In this document: positions 22,700 through 33,879 of the stretch, piece after piece
How the letters are laid out: the number at the start of each line of letters is the position of its first letter
Numbering within the stretch: position 1 is the first letter of the stretch
From: Protea cynaroides
Lineage: Eukaryota; Streptophyta; Magnoliopsida; Proteales; Proteaceae
Direction of reading: 5' to 3'
Assembly (NCBI GenBank): GCA_028583415.1
Contig: CM053267.1
Coordinates: 29,932,902-29,996,901, forward strand
DNA length: 64,000 nt
The notes under the pieces: generated by a model
Told to the model about the DNA's origin: nothing
Database searches by the model: none
Seen by the model: only the letters and a program-made list of their open reading frames with translations
Made by a program: the position numbers and the translations under genes

Positions 22700-23120
22700 A
22701 GGGGTGTTAACGGGTCGGTTCGGGTTAATTTTGATTTGGATTAAGTTGGTCTTGAACTTCTTGAGAATAGTCCAAAATGTCCAATAAAAGATTTAGGTTG
22801 GGGTGGACTGCATAGTACACGTTAGTTAACGGGTCGGTTTGGTGTCCTTTTGTTATCGGACTAGTTTAATGGACTCTTATCGGTCCTTTATTGGTTCAGT
22901 CGATAACAGGCTCTGTCGGGTCTATTATTGGGCTGATTCGGTTTCAGTCTTATTTGTACGGTTTGATTTTGACTTACCAATTGGTCTGGTTTGATTTCAG
23001 CTTTCATCGGGTTCTAAAACACAAACCAAATTCTGTCCAATAAGGTTCAGTTTCGATTTGGTTCAAACCAAACTGATTTGGCTCGGTTTCGATTTTCCAT
23101 TTAGGGCCAATTTGCCACCT
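22700..23120. repeat. Dispersed repeat copy 3 ('ggttcaggttgggatgca' family)
   Basis: It carries gggtcggttcgggtta at the start, then 'tccaataaaagatttaggttggggtggactgca', 'acacgttagttaacgggtcgg' and many ggtttcgattt-type words, in the same order as the copies near 9.5 and 11.6 kb. Non-coding. Confidence 0.6.
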
Positions 23121-24304
23121 TTAGTTGCTAGGAAATTAAAAGAAAGAGAAGTAAAAATTTTCAAACCTTAAAAGGCAACTTGTATTGACTAACACAATAT
23201 TATTGTATAAACTACTAGAAATTTGTGATCATATTTAGTAAATGATACTTATTAGATATAAAATTTAATTTAAATTTCAAATGCAAGGGAATTAAGAGCA
23301 AAGTAAAATGTAAACTAATAACTGATTAAAAAGATTATTTACGTAGTCATGCCACGCCATGTGTTCTAATGATTTCAAAAGTTTTCTTTTTAAATTTAAA
23401 ATATTCATTTTCTTTTCATTTAATTTTCATTGCAATCAATCACAATGGTAAGGAGGCTAAAACATTTCTTAGAAGTTGATGAAGAGGGGTTCCTAATTTT
23501 CAAAAGAGGAAAAACTCATGGCAATTGATCTTCTTCGATGCATAGAAATGAGACATATAATTCTTCCCAAAAATTAAAAAATTTCTTATGCGAGTAATTA
23601 ATAAATAGAATAAGGAAAAATTAATGTACACTGCAAGTACTATACGTTCTCTTACATTCTCTATCGTCTTGAATATTTTTTGTCTCCTGTGTGACCATGT
23701 GAGACCTCTCTCTCTCTCCTTTGCGACTATATTGTTGGATATAAATACCATTAATCAATAGGAGTGCAACGCATGGGAGTCCTCGGAACCTCCATGCGAT
23801 TGAGGGCAAAATCGTCTTTTCACCAAAATACCACTGTCAGGGGCACATTTATCATTACCAACTTAAATCAAGGACAAATCCAATCTTCAGAATTTTGGCA
23901 TCGTACTGCAAAGGTGCGTAGGACCCCACTTATGATCCATTTCCAAATCCCTATAAAGGGGGCCTAAATCTCAAGGTTTCAAAAAATACATTTACTGTAT
24001 ATTTCACTTTCTACCCCTGTATTTACTATTCACTTAATCGGACATTCCTAAAAATACCAGCATTTACAGTTTGTTGCAAAGAACGACCGAAGGCTAAAAA
24101 CCCGATCTCCCTTGCCTAGTTTTTTATCGTCTGCAGATTTGTCCCACTTTCAAAGATCTTAGTGCGGATTCTTCGGCAACACACGTAAAACCACATTTAT
24201 ACGAGTTGTGAGACATCCCCTCTAATGGGCTCATTGACTTAGCATAGAAAATGCCAATATACGCGACCAATATAGATCCCCTACCCATAGAATAAAAGCA
24301 AAAT
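23121..24304. other. Intergenic spacer, nothing recognised
   Basis: AT-rich sequence without a supported gene. A less AT-rich segment (about 23,765-24,290) contains short open frames with no recognisable domain and may be an unclassified repeat. Confidence 0.45.
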
Positions 24305-24995
24305 GCATTTTTAGGGTTTCTTTGGTATTGTCTATATTTATGTTTATGAATTATTTATGACAAATCGTTCTTGAAAATAAATTATGAATCATAAATAAAA
24401 ACAATTTGATACCACTATATATAAAAGAAGAAATAATAAATTATGACAATAATGATAGACACCTTCTAATTTATTTTTTGATTTGGGATTATATTAATTT
24501 ATTTTAAATATAAATAAATAACATAAATCATACCAAACAACTACATTAGAACACAAAAAAATAAAAAATAAAAAATAAAAAATAAAAAAAACCTCCAAAA
24601 TTTGGCCCATGTTTGTTGGTATTGATTTGTCCCAGCGGGTAAGATTAGCCCATTTTGTGGACACATGTTTGGTATACTAAGGCTTGTCTAATTATGTGTT
24701 TAATTTAACTTAGGTTCTCTTTGGTATGTATTATTGAATTAATTATATTATACATTATGATATATGTAGTTGTTTGGTATGATTTATAATACTTATTTAT
24801 ATTTAAAGTAAATTGATATAATCTATAGTCTATAAATAGATTAGAATGTGTTTATAATTATAGTGATAATCTAATATTACTTCTTTATGTCTAGTAATAT
24901 TAAATAATTATTATTTATGACTCATAATTTATTTTTATAAATGATTTATTATAAATAATTTTTAAATATAAATATAAACTGTACAGAGAGCCTTA
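24305..24995. mobile_element. Large AT-rich inverted-repeat (MITE-like) structure
   Basis: The left arm (about 24,305-24,548) is matched by the reverse complement of a right arm (about 24,757-24,995). 'cataaatcataccaaacaacta' pairs with 'tagttgtttggtatgattta', and the outer parts 'aaaataaattatgaatcataaataa' pair with 'ttatttatgactcataatttattttt'. A second 'ggttctctttggtatg' terminus at about 24,713 suggests two MITEs of one family inserted head to head, or one foldback element. There is no coding content. A homopolymer-like (AAAAAAT)n tract lies at 24,551-24,592 between the arms. Confidence 0.6.
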
Positions 24996-25429
24996 ATCAA
25001 TTCCATTTAATAATTCTATATTGATCTGTATGATTATATCAATTGCGTCTCATTAACTTCTTAATCCAGATTTTTTTTTAAATCCAAAGTGGTTAGGAGA
25101 AAAACACTCTCTAAGAAAAGTCTTATACATCAAATCAAATGATTTGATACTTCGATTAAAAGTCATCCAACATGATAAGAAAGGTAGGAACAGTATTTAG
25201 TGGGTTAAAGAAACTTTTAGGTAGATATTTAACCACTTATTCTAAACTCATGTGAACGTATTGTATGAAGGTGTGTATATTGTACGCTGGTTAAGGGCGA
25301 CAAATGGCTGGTTTGGGTTGGTTGAAAATGGATCTCGACTCAATGTACAATTGGAAGGCACATCAAATCACAACGAAGGTTTTAGTAATTGGTTCGAAGA
25401 TTAAGATGTTATGAATAATCTTACATTGC

Positions 25430-25700
25430 TTAGAGATTAGAATCTTTGGTGTTTTTATATATGTGAGGGTCTCTTTATTTACTAGTTCAAACTTTTGAGA
25501 TGGAAACTTAACATGATATCAAAACTCCAAATTCTTTCATTACAGTCACTCAAAAAGAGGGACAGTCATCCAAAAAAAAAATAAAAAAAAGATTAACGGT
25601 TACCAGAACACATATTGCTTAGAGACTGAAACCATGGGTATCTTATATATGTGAGAGCCTCTCCACTTATTAGTTTGAACTTTTGAGATGAAAACTTACT
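25430..25700 (+). mobile_element. Copia-type LTR end fragments, two similar copies
   Basis: Two related stretches (about 25,430-25,520 and 25,605-25,700) share 'cttagaga', 'tatatatgtgag', 'ctagttcaaacttttgagatg' and 'aaactta'. The first ends 'aacttaaca' followed directly by tgatatcaaaactcc. This resembles an LTR end plus a decayed initiator-Met tRNA primer site (TGGTATCAGAGC). They are probably remnants of one LTR family or a tandem duplication. No coding region belongs to them. Confidence 0.4.
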
Positions 25701-25822
25701 AGGATTACCTAGAGTAGAGTGAAAGTTGTCAAGCAGTGGTTGTCTTTTGTCAGGCCAAGACCCTAGAATAGAGTAGAACCACTTGAAAATGGTTACTAGT
25801 AGAAACATGATAGTCTGTTATA

Positions 25823-25896
25823 TACCTAATAGGGTGTGATCTTGTATATAAATGTTATGTACCTAATAGGGTGTGATCCTGTATATAGATGCTAGA
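25823..25896. repeat. 37-bp tandem duplication
   Basis: Two head-to-tail copies of a 37-bp unit starting tacctaatagggtgtgatc, with a few differences. Non-coding. Confidence 0.85.
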
Positions 25897-26010
25897 TTGG
25901 ACAAGTTTAGTATGAGATAGGCTAAATGACTTGATTTAATGTGTTCCATAAGCTCTAGAGCTTTTGATGGATCAATCTAGTGCAAGTTCCAATTTTTCCA
26001 TCCTAAATTT

Positions 26011-27138
26011 GTGAAGCCCGATTTTCGTCCTTTTGTTCAGGCTCAAATGCCTCCTATATTGGAAGAGGATGATTCCTTCACCCATGAGGAGAGCTGGATG
26101 GATTCCGATGAGGAAGCTCTATCTTCAACTAGTAACTTGGTTGTACCTGGTGATTCTTTTGACTTCGTCACTTTTCTTTTCTATTTATACTGCTTAGTTT
26201 TCAGGTGTCCAAATTTTGGGGGAACGTACGCTCTCAAACAGGGCCGTTAGGTCTTCTCGGCGCTTGAAAGGGAAGGTGGTGTTGGGTCAGGGTTCTTCTT
26301 CGAAGCGGAAGAGACGGTCGTCACCTGTCGTGAGAGAGTCTGTGACAATAAAAGTCTCCAATTCTCCCAGCGACCATGACATCCCAATGGATTTCCCGGA
26401 GGAACCCATAACCAGGCGCCTCTGTTTGGGGAGTCAAACCAGTTCGCCGAAGGGGAAGTCTTTGTTACAAATTAGATCGTGAAGACCATTGATAGTGGTT
26501 TATCGAATACATGGGTGGCTAGGGAGCTTTTGTGCCAAATCTGTCTCCTGGGGGATCAGGAGTTTTTTGTCGAGAGGACTCTTGAAGAGTTGAACAACGA
26601 AATTTCTTTAGCCTTGTGTTCCAGTTTCTTATCTGCTTTCGATTTTTTGTCCGGTCTTTGATTGCTAGTTTTATTGTCTGCAGCTTGCTAACTGTTTCCA
26701 TAGAGCTTCCATGGGATTCTAGTCTTTGGAGGGTAGGTGTGTAGTGGCTGAACAGAAATTAAAGGTGGTGGAGGAAGCTCTCTTGAAGGAGAGAAAGAGT
26801 AGGAATGATGAGATACACTCACTGCGGGCCAGGACTGTGAGAGCCTTAGATAGAGGAAAAGAATTGAGAAGGAGAAAGCCGTAGTGCTGGAAGTGAAGCT
26901 TAATCTGAAAAGGCGCTTTCACGAAATGGTGGACAGCTCTGTAGACCAATTCAGGAAGTCTGAGGAGTTGAAGGCAATGATTCGTTATGGGGACGAGTTT
27001 GCTTCTCTTCGTGAAGAAATTAGTAGCACTACTTGTAGGCGGCAGTTTTACTTGCTGCGTGACTTTGTCTTGGCCAAGGATTTGAATTTTAATTTTTCTG
27101 ACTTTGGAGTGCCGTCTTCTCCGGTGCCTAATGAGTGA
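26011..27138 (+). pseudogene. Antisense additional ORF (aORF) of the Tat-type retroelement
   Basis: The plus strand carries a broken coding region antisense to the adjacent pol. The first part is acidic (PPILEEDDSFTHEESW, DSDEEAL). It is followed, after a probable intron (about 26,150-26,205, ending ttttcag), by a basic Ser/Arg/Lys-rich part resembling a nuclear localisation signal (SSKRKRRSSPVVRES). Next come a leucine-rich helix (VERTLEELNNEISLAL) and a long heptad-like coiled coil (AEQKLKVVEEALLKERKSRNDEI, then LEVKLNLKRRFHEMVD). At least two frame breaks interrupt it. Tat-lineage elements (for example Grande and Retand) are known to carry extra ORFs, often antisense, between integrase and the 3' LTR. 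The position and orientation here fit. Its function is unknown. Confidence 0.55.
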
Positions 27139-27540
27139 TGTTGTAGCACCTTTTTTTTTTTTTTTTTTTCTTGTCTTGTAATTGGCTATTGTAATTGCAC
27201 AATTCGTCTATTCTTTTTTAAGATATCTAGAACCTTTTCCGCACTGAGCTTTGCATTTCCTTTCGCTTTTATTCTCATGAACTTTGGAATGTTCCACTTT
27301 CCTTGAGTTCATAGTTGGTGCATGGTGCATGCACTTGGTTCCGAGTAACATAGGCAGTCGTTAGACCCCATATTTCGTGCGTCACTTTTCAGCGAGTTGT
27401 ATTGATCCGTTAATTACGTGAGCTGCAATGTTATGGATTTGTGGGATGGTCATGGGTATATAGTCCAAACATTCCACAAGTCATTGCTATAGCAGTTCGC
27501 GTTGAGACGTTACTTAAAAGTTCACAAAGCAAAAGGTTGG
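27139..27540. other. Spacer between Tat aORF and integrase end
   Basis: A T-tract follows the antisense ORF stop, then about 350 bp without coding signal. It is probably the shared 3' non-coding region of the Tat-type element. Confidence 0.4.
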
Positions 27541-30500
27541 GATGTAAGACATTTCATTAAAATTTTCTCATGTCCATTACATCATTGATAGAATTTTTGT
27601 AAGTTTTTGGATTTCCAGGGTTTCTAGATATACTTTCCCTCCTTTGTTTCGAGGAAGAAAGTCCTTGGCCTCGGACCACTCTATATGGCTCCTCCCAGGT
27701 TGGTATTAATTTACCTTGCTAGGAATGTTTGGATACAGTGGTACGGTGAAGCACCCACTCATTGACTTTGAATTGTCTAGCTCGGACACGTGAGTTGTAA
27801 TACCTAGCTATCCTCTGTTGGTATGCCAGTGTTCAATTTAGAGCATTGTCATGGATTTCCTCCAGTAGGTCTAAGTTGGCTCTCAAGTCCTTATTATTAT
27901 GGATCTCATCATAATTAAAAATACCTGTATGAACGCTTTCGCTCCATACACCAGCATAAAAGGTGTTTCCCCTGTGGGCATCCGACTTGTGTTACAATAG
28001 GACCAGGGACACTCGACAGCTCATCGAACCATTTTCCTTTGGCTGTTTCGAGTCGACGAGCTATTCCTCGAGAGATGGTCTTATTCGTGGCTTCCACCTT
28101 TCCGTTGGCCTCTGGGTGATAAACAGTTGCAAACTTGTGTTCGATGTTGAAGCCTTCACAAAAGGGTTTGAATTGTTCGACATCGAATTGTGGTCCATTG
28201 TCTGCTACCAGTTTTTTCGAGACACATACCGATATATGATCTTGGTCTGGAGAAAAGTTTCAATCTGATTCGTCTCGATCATACTACTGCTTTAGCCTCT
28301 GCCCACTTGGAAAAATAATCTATTGTGATGATGAGGTATCTTTTAGAGGATCTGGCCCCCAGCATCAGACCAACAATGTCTAGTCCCTACATTGCAAATG
28401 GTAGGGGGCTGCTGATGGATTGAAGTTTGTTTGCGGGCGAATGGCTGAATGTAGCATATTTTTGGCATTTTTCACAATTTGTTGCATACTCGGTGTAGTC
28501 GGCCAACATCTTTGGCCAATAGTGTCCTTGATGCAAGAGTCTTTGGCAAAGGGCATGATCATCTATATGGCTGCCACAAATCCCTTCGTGGACTTTCCAC
28601 ATCACATCATGGGCTTCTTTTAGTGTGAGGCATAGTAGGAAAGGACGAGTGAGTGACTTACAATATAGCTTTCCATTTATGACTATATACTAGCGAAATT
28701 TTGCTTGAACATGGCGCCTTTCTAATTTGTCTTCTGGCAGTTCACCGGTTTCAATGTAGGTTCTTATGGGATCAATCCAAGTCGTCTCATTGTCGATTTG
28801 TTGTATGCCAACTTCTTTAGCTATGCTTTTCTGCTTGAGGACTTCAATGTAAAACAATTTGTCGAAGTCGGAGAGGTCTTCTACTAAGAGCAGAGATAAA
28901 GCGTCTGCTTCCGTGTTGTTTACCGGTCTACATTGCTTATTTGGTATTCGTTAAACAAAGCAAGTTGTGACTTTGCTTTTTCGAGGTATGTTAGCATGTG
29001 GGGTTGTTTGGCTTCATATTCTCCCTTGATTTGTCTTACCATGACTTGTGAGTCACTGTAGATGTCTAATCTTTTCACCATCAAGAACTTTGCCAGTCTA
29101 AGTCCGGCCTAGAGGGCCTCGTATTCAGCCACATTGTTTGTAGTGTGAAAGTCAAAATAAAAAGCGACTAGCACTCTAAAGTTTTCAGGACTGGTGAGTA
29201 TTACCTTGGCCCCCGAGTGCTTGTCATTCGAGATACATTTACGTATAAAGTCCATGCTGGTGAAGGTTCAACTTTTTGTTTCTTCTTTTTCTACTAGATG
29301 TCTTCCATTGTTAGGGTTTTTTCTATGTCGGCGTTGTCTTCTTCAGAAGTTTCTAGGATGAAATCGGCTAATACTTGGGCTTTTATTGCCGTTCTTGGGT
29401 GAAATTGTATGTCGAACTCCCCAAGCTCTATTTCCCAATTCACAAGTTGTCCTGAGATATCCGGGCGCCTAAGATTTTCTTCAAGGGCTTATCTGTTAGC
29501 ACCATGATGGTATGGACTTGGAAGTATGGTCGTAGTTTCCTGGCTACAGTGACCAGAGCGATGGCTAGCTTTTCAACCATCTTGTATTTGGTCTCTACAT
29601 CGAGTAATATTTTGCTGACTTAATAGACTAGCCTTTGAACCTTGTTTACCTTCTTTATCAAAACCGAGCTAATTGTTGCAGTTGAGATAGAGAGGTAGAA
29701 TTGTAACTTATCGCCTAGTTCGGGGTAAGTGAGGAGGGGAGGCGAGGTCAAAAAGTTTTTTAGATCATTGAAGGCCTTCTGACATTCCTCTATCCATCAA
29801 CGTGTATGGTTCTTTTCAAAGTCTTGAAAAACGGTAAGCATCTGTCCGCTGACCTGGACATAAATCGCCCTAGGGCGGCTATTCATCCTGTCAGTTCCTG
29901 GACTTGCTTTGGTTTTGTGGGGGCCGCTATTTGCATGATGGCATTTATCTTTGCTGGGTTGGCTTCAATGCCCCTATTGGACACCATGAAGCCTAGGAAT
30001 TTTCCAGAGCCGACTTCGAATGCATACTTTGTGGGATTAAGTGGCATCTGGTGGTTGCGGAGGATTTCAAATGCTTCCTTCAAGTTGTCTAACTGGTCTC
30101 TTTCTTACTTTTCACTAGGAAGTCGTCCACGTAGACTTCCATATATTTTCCAATTTTATTCTCAAAGACTTTATTTACTAACCTCTGATAGGTCACTCAT
30201 GTGTTCTTGAGGCCAAAAGGCATTGCCTTGTAACAATAGAGTCCGCTGCTAGTGATGAAAGCTATATGAATTTTGTCTAGGTTGTACATCTTTATCTGGT
30301 TATATACCTAGAGTAGGCATCCATGAAAGTTAACATTCATGACCCATTGTTGCATCAATTAGCTATCGATTTTAGGGAGAGGATCGTAGTCCTTAGGGCA
30401 TGCTTTATTCTAATCAGAGTAGTCAATACAAATACGCCATTTTTCTTTGGACTTTTTTACCATTATTATATTTGAAACCCACTATGGCACTCTACTTCTT

Positions 30501-31395
30501 TGATGAAACCAACAACGAGCAATTTGTCTACTTCCTCTTTTATTGCAGCTTCGTGGTTGGGTGTGAAGTTTCTCTTCTTCTGATGAACCGGCTTTAATTT
30601 AGGATCAATCGTAAGTCGGTGCTCCATCAGATCCCTTGGTATCCCTGGCATGTTAGATGCTGACCAGGCGAATACATCAAGGTTACTCTTCAAAAAATTA
30701 ATCAAATTCTCCCTTGATTCACCTTATAGGGAGGATCTGATCTGGAAATATTTCTACAGTTCATCCTCTGAGATGGGTACTTGGTCTAGCTCTTCAACAG
30801 GAGTTCCTCGCTCCTGATTAAAGTCATCTTAAAGGTCTTCAATCTCGATTGATTGTGTCAATAATTTATCATCGTTGTTATCGAGATCGATCTTGTAGCA
30901 TTTACGGGAGAGTTTTTGATCAACCCTGTAGATGCCTGTACCATTTTTGTTGGGGAACTTCATTACGAGATAATAGCTTGAGATGCAAGCTCTCAAGAGA
31001 TTGAGTCCTGGTCGACCTAGAATCACATTGTGGCTTGAGGGTACATCTACCACCAAATAAGTTGTCTGAAAGGTCCTTCTTTTAGGCTTGGTCGCTACTC
31101 TGGTTTTGAGCACGATTCCACCTTTGACTTGTATCATGTCTCCGAAGAAACTGATTAGGGAGTAAATGATTGGCTGCAATCGTCTTTCATCTAAGTTCAT
31201 AGCCTTGAACACGTGGTAGTACTGTATATCAGTAGAACTACCTGTGTCTGCTAGAACCCATTTGACCTCATTTATTTTGTCTATCACCATTGTGATGACG
31301 ACTGCATCCTCATGTGGGACTTTGATATCAATCAGGTCTTCGTCGGAGAATGTTCTAAAGCTAAGTTTCTTAGTTTTATCAACTAATTACTCTAA
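27540..31395 (-). pseudogene. Decayed Ty3/gypsy Tat-lineage pol (PR-RT-RH-aRH-INT)
   Basis: Reading on the minus strand in shifting frames. The aspartic protease lies at about 31,395-30,829 (active site WVLADTGSSTDI; later NVILGRPGLNLLRA). RT follows, with DVFAWSASNMPGIPRDLMEHRL (about 30,700-30,620), the YVDD box at about 30,118-30,145 and FLGFMVSNRGIEANPAKI. The archaeal-type RNase H lies at about 29,220-28,900 (TTNNVAEYEAL, YSDSQVMVRQIKGEYEA), with an in-frame TAG. Integrase lies at about 28,600-27,650, with the zinc-binding GHYWPKML...CEKCQK, DIVG, ADNGPQF and YHPEANGKVEATNK. The extra archaeal RNase H places it in the Tat/Ogre group. Many stops and frameshifts make it dead. Gag is absent upstream of the protease, where a Tekay-type LTR begins abruptly. 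Confidence 0.88.
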
Positions 31396-31399
31396 CCTA

Positions 31400-32049
31400 T
31401 TCTCCATGGTTTCCCATTGAAGGCTTGCTTAGCAATCCCCATGGTTGCATTCTTACGTTGGGTTTGATATCTCAATTTACATTAAAAACCTTTACTCCTA
31501 GTGTTCTAAGGCTACAGAGACAAGGTTCATACCTTACTTGTTGCAGAGAGTCTGTGGAACTCTTCTCTCAGTTTCCTCCTTAGTCTTCTCTTCTTCTCCT
31601 TCTTTTACTTCTCGTTCTTTCTCTTTCTCTAGGGTTTACTAATGTTTTAAAAGAGTGGAAAAGGCTGAGGAACGTCCTTTATATAGAGAAAAATTCTCCA
31701 TATAGAGTTCTCCAACATTAGGAAAGAAATCCTCCTCAAATTAAGAAAGTTTCCATCTCGGAGACTGATCTGGGGTCTCACGGTCAATGGACTACGGTCT
31801 CAGAATCCATCGACCATAGGGCAGAAAACATCGACCGTAGGGTCTTGGATCAGTGACTTTTGTTTCTTACCTTATGGTTAACCATACCTACCTAGGTATT
31901 CGACCATACACATACTTTTAAGCATTTTTAACTCGATTCATACCTGGTTTTGTGATCCATCTTCACACGATCGGTCCACTTGGTATAGAAATGATGGAAA
32001 AACCTGGCACGACACGATTAAACCGGGTTAGTAGAGTGCGGGTCTTACA
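31400..32049 (-). mobile_element. Truncated Tekay/Del-type LTR, minus strand
   Basis: On the minus strand this starts TGTAAGACCCGCACT at 32,049 and has the layout of the LTRs of the 40.5-54.7 kb element: a 'ccaggtatgaa' word near 31,940, a TATA-like ctctatataaagg near 31,680, then a purine-rich 'aaaccctagagaaagagaaag' leader. After about 650 bp it stops abruptly against the Tat protease. The 3' two-thirds expected from a 2.2-kb LTR are missing, so a deletion joined it to the Tat element, probably removing the Tat gag as well. Confidence 0.7.
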
Positions 32050-32051
32050 AT

Positions 32052-32510
32052 ATGTCCTCCAGGAGTAGGGTATGTCTCTCAAGGAGTAAGGTGTGTCTCT
32101 TAGGGAGTAGGGTGTGTCTCTCAGGGAGTAGAGTGTGTCTCTCAGAGAGTAAGGTATGTCTCTAAGGGAGTAAAGTATGTATATTCTCAGGGAGAAGAGT
32201 GTGTATACTCTCAGGGAGCAGGGTATGTCTCTCAGGGAGTAAGGTTTGTCTCTCAGGGAGTAGGGTATGTCTCTCAGGGAGTAAATGTGTCTTTCAGGGA
32301 GTAGAGTATGTTTCTTGGGGAGTGAGGTATGTATAATCTCAGGGAGTAGATGTATGTCTCTCAGGGAGTAGGGTATGTCTCTCAAGGAGTAGGGTGTGTC
32401 TCTCAAGGAGTAAAGTATGTCTCTCAGGGAGTAGGGTGTGTTTCTCAGGGAGAAATATTTGTCTCTCAGGGAGTAGAGTATGTCTCTCAGGGAGTAAGGT
32501 ATATATGTGT
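32052..32510. repeat. 21-bp minisatellite (about 20 copies)
   Basis: Tandem units of about 21 bp with consensus gtctctcagggagtagggtat, including a few variants (tattctcagggag) and small indels. Because 21 is a multiple of 3, both strands stay open for long stretches: SLRDIPY repeats on the minus strand and VSQGVGY repeats on the plus strand. I do not regard these as genes. It sits at the edge of the Ogre-like LTR block. Confidence 0.92.
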
Positions 32511-33109
32511 ATATAGACTGGGGTGTGGAATCGTATATGAGAGTCTCCCCAGACTACCTACGTAACTTAGGGTTTGCCCTAAGAATCAGGATCCGCGTAG
32601 TTCGAAATAAATTGTTCATTGGGTGGTCTGTTTAAGTCAGAATATGGGTAATCCCGTAGGATCGAGTGATGATCCTAAAAGATCTATGGTTGGATTCACA
32701 TCACAGTTAACTAGGTTTCTGCACCTTAGGGGAATGAGCTAAAGGATAGGGATCATCCTAAAGCTACCCTTGTAACCTAAACCCCTAATTTTAGAATTGT
32801 TGGGCTAGGCTTCATGCTTCTTGATTAAGACTTTTATCTTTTTTGCTTTTACCCTTCTCTGAATGTGGGTGCCGACATGCACGTCCCCACACCTAGAAAC
32901 GTCTTCTATCAGTGTACATGCACAGCAGTTCGACTAGGGTGTAGCAGAAAATAAGTTCTTTGTTGACAATAGATATCATTCAGGCATGGCATTAGTAAGC
33001 ATATCAAACATGGCAGTACACTCAAAGCTAACAATGTAAGCATTCTACACATGGTAGTGCACAATATGATAGTGTAAGCATGTGAACATGGTAGATGCAA
33101 CAATGTAGA

Positions 33110-33879
33110 CAATATCAGATCCTCAATCCAATGATTAGATCTCTTCAAAACATTGATAATCATGATCAACACTTAGATTTCATCAAAACAGCCAAGATCA
33201 ACGGCTCAGATCTCCATCAAGTTTTAATCATGATCAATGACTCATATCTCATCAAAATAGCTAAGATCAATGGCATAAATCTCACAAAATGATAATCTAA
33301 TGATTCAAATCACTCAAAATTATAATCCAACCGTTCAGATTCATTTAATTCACTCCTGATGGAATCCAATGGTTTAAACCACTTAAAATCACTTATGATG
33401 TCAAATATAATGATTCAAACTCATTTAAAACACCCATGATCAAGATTTAACGATTTAGATTCACCAAAGTCATAATCCAACCATTCAAATTCATTCAAAT
33501 CACTCCAAAGATAATCTAACGGTTTAGATCGCTCATCATGATAATCTGACCGCTTAGATTGATTAAAAGTACTCCCAAAGATAATCTAACTGTTCAGATT
33601 TGCTTACCATGACAATCCAACCGCTCAGATTGATTAAAGTCACTTATCAAGACAATCTGATGGTTCAGTTTGCTTAAAATCACATCTAATGACCATATTA
33701 AAATTCACATTAAAAATTTGTAATCAATGGATGTATTTTAATCGTATCAAAATTCTAAATCAATAGTCATGATCAACTCATTAAAATTCAATCATCTGGT
33801 CACGATCAATTCTCATAAAATTCAGATTATGTGGTTGGGTCAACCACATTAAAATTTCAATCATATGGTTGGACCAATC
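33110..33879. repeat. Degenerate tandem repeats inside the Ogre-like LTR
   Basis: Units of roughly 35-60 bp built from 'aatctaacggttcagatt', 'atcatgatcaa' and 'cattaaaattc..atggttggaccaatc' words. The last type continues at 36,723-36,835, immediately beyond the inserted solo LTR, showing that one array was split by that insertion. Non-coding. Confidence 0.75.

Noticed and set aside
29806..30210. 134-codon plus-strand frame in the Tat region
   Set aside because: Antisense to the RT domain on the minus strand, which carries the recognisable motifs.
32052..32510. CRISPR-like array
   Set aside because: Plant nuclear context; units are contiguous without unique spacers, so it is a minisatellite.
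31963..32565. Open frames on both strands with SLRDIPY or VSQGVGY repeats
   Set aside because: They are by-products of a 21-bp minisatellite whose period is a multiple of three; no start context, domain or codon bias supports a gene.
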